Source: an uncultured bacterium | Lineage (GTDB): Bacteria > Desulfobacterota > WTBG01 | Reading direction: 5' to 3' | NCBI GenBank assembly: GCA_938024025.1 | Contig: CALJBY010000203.1 | Coordinates: 1 to 6,684, forward strand | DNA: 6,684 bases | Part shown: positions 5,923 through 6,684 of the stretch, in pieces | Layout: each line of letters begins with the position of its first letter | How positions within the stretch are numbered: the stretch's first letter is position 1 | Notes under the pieces: model-generated | Told to the model about the DNA's origin: nothing | Database searches by the model: none | The model's input: the letters and a program-made list of their open reading frames with translations, nothing else | Program-made: the position numbers and the translations under genes

Positions 5923-6684
5923 CTAGTAAGATTTTGGGAGCCCGAGCATCACCTGTCCAAGAAAGTTCTTAGACATTTCATTGGTTATGGGTGCAAAGAT
6001 AAGCTGTCGACAGTTCCTGAAGTAGCGTTGCATATCATATTCTTCGGTAAAGCCATAACCTGCAAGCACTCTCATCCCTCGATCGGTAGCCTTTTGTGAA
6101 ACTTCAGATGCCCAGTACTTGGCCATGGTGCAGATGACAGCGGTCTGCAGGTTTTGGGGATCCCGTGCCTGCATCCAGGCGGCTTTGTAAGTGATAAGCT
6201 TTGCTAATTCGAGCTCCATTGCTGTGTCTGCCAGTGGATGCTGTATTGCCTGAAACTGCCCGATGGGTTTGCCGAAGGCCTCCCGTTCTTTGGCATATTG
6301 AACGGCGTCGTCAAGTGCCGCCTTTGCAAGGCCGAGGGTAATGGCTGCACACACGATCCGCTCGTTGTTGAGTGTCCCTACAATCTGGTACCACCCTTTT
6401 CCCCGTTGACCCAGAATCTGGTCCTTGTGCACCTTGACATCTTCGTAGACAACTTCAAATGAACTCAGGATGTGACTTCCCATTTTTTCAATTTTGTTGA
6501 AGCTCACTCCTGGTGTCTTTGTATCGATGAGGAAGATGGTAAGCCCCCGTGCAGGTTTTTCCGGTGAATCATCGGTTCTGAAAACACCAACGATGGTATC
6601 TGCGACATGAATACCGGTGGTAAATATTTTAGCGCCGTTGAGGATAAAATGATCACCATCCTCTTTTGCCCGTGATTTCAGAGC
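5923..6684 (-). CDS. Acyl-CoA dehydrogenase, C-terminal part
   Basis: The last 253 residues of a flavin acyl-CoA dehydrogenase are seen; the frame is open to the window edge at 6684, so the GTG at 6507 is internal and the true start lies outside. The middle beta-domain shows DHFILNGAKIFTTGIHVADT near the left end and the C-terminal helical domain shows KEREAFGKPIGQFQAIQH and GYGFTEEYDMQRYFRN, both standard for the family. It would oxidise an acyl-CoA to the enoyl-CoA using FAD and pass electrons to ETF; the substrate cannot be read from sequence. Where MCAD has its catalytic Glu (IYEGT) this protein has IFAPITNEM, so the base, if present, lies elsewhere, as in isovaleryl- and long-chain enzymes. 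It is closed by a terminator and is probably not co-transcribed with the hydrogenase cluster. Confidence 0.93.
   Translation of the reverse strand, partial: ALKSRAKEDGDHFILNGAKIFTTGIHVADTIVGVFRTDDSPEKPARGLTIFLIDTKTPGVSFNKIEKMGSHILSSFEVVYEDVKVHKDQILGQRGKGWYQIVGTLNNERIVCAAITLGLAKAALDDAVQYAKEREAFGKPIGQFQAIQHPLADTAMELELAKLITYKAAWMQARDPQNLQTAVICTMAKYWASEVSQKATDRGMRVLAGYGFTEEYDMQRYFRNCRQLIFAPITNEMSKNFLGQVMLGLPKSY

Overview
This window holds seven genes, all on the minus strand. They are a five-gene cluster (335-5554) for a [NiFe]-hydrogenase/molybdopterin-oxidoreductase complex, flanked by two partial genes: a carbon-nitrogen hydrolase (1-288, downstream) and an acyl-CoA dehydrogenase (5923-6684, upstream). 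Base composition is moderate. The genes suggest an anaerobic, hydrogen- or formate-metabolising bacterium that also handles acyl-CoA compounds. A syntrophic or sulfate-reducing Desulfobacterota-type organism would fit, but this is inference; no phylogenetic marker is present.

In transcription order the cluster reads: molybdopterin oxidoreductase of the FdhF type (681 aa), HydN/HycB-like protein with four [4Fe-4S] clusters (155 aa), HycE-like NuoC/NuoD fusion carrying the Ni ligands (530 aa), HycF/NuoI-like ferredoxin (178 aa), and HycG/NuoB-like hydrogenase small subunit (152 aa). This is the hydrophilic arm of a formate hydrogenlyase-type group 4 hydrogenase. Two junctions have 1-nt gaps (Mo subunit/ferredoxin and HycF/HycG), so the genes are probably one operon. 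The expected electron path is Mo subunit -> HycB-like -> HycF-like -> HycG-like -> NiFe site, or the reverse.

Three things depart from a textbook formate hydrogenlyase. No membrane subunit (HycC/HycD type) lies in the cluster, which is closed on both sides by unrelated genes, so the complex may be soluble. The Mo subunit lacks the Cys/Sec that binds the metal in formate dehydrogenases; a Ser-His-Glu stretch sits there, and Ala occupies the place of the conserved active-site Arg. Formate may therefore not be its substrate. The NiFe large subunit stops exactly at the His of its C-terminal DPCxxCxxH motif, so it has no peptide for a maturation protease to remove.

The 368-bp gap between the acyl-CoA dehydrogenase and the Mo subunit (5555-5922) holds a strong minus-strand terminator-like hairpin and sequence resembling a decayed dispersed repeat, with an 11-bp inverted repeat inside it. 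A perfect 7-2-7 palindrome adjoins the ribosome binding site of the carbon-nitrogen hydrolase. I see no tRNA, rRNA, CRISPR array or transposase.
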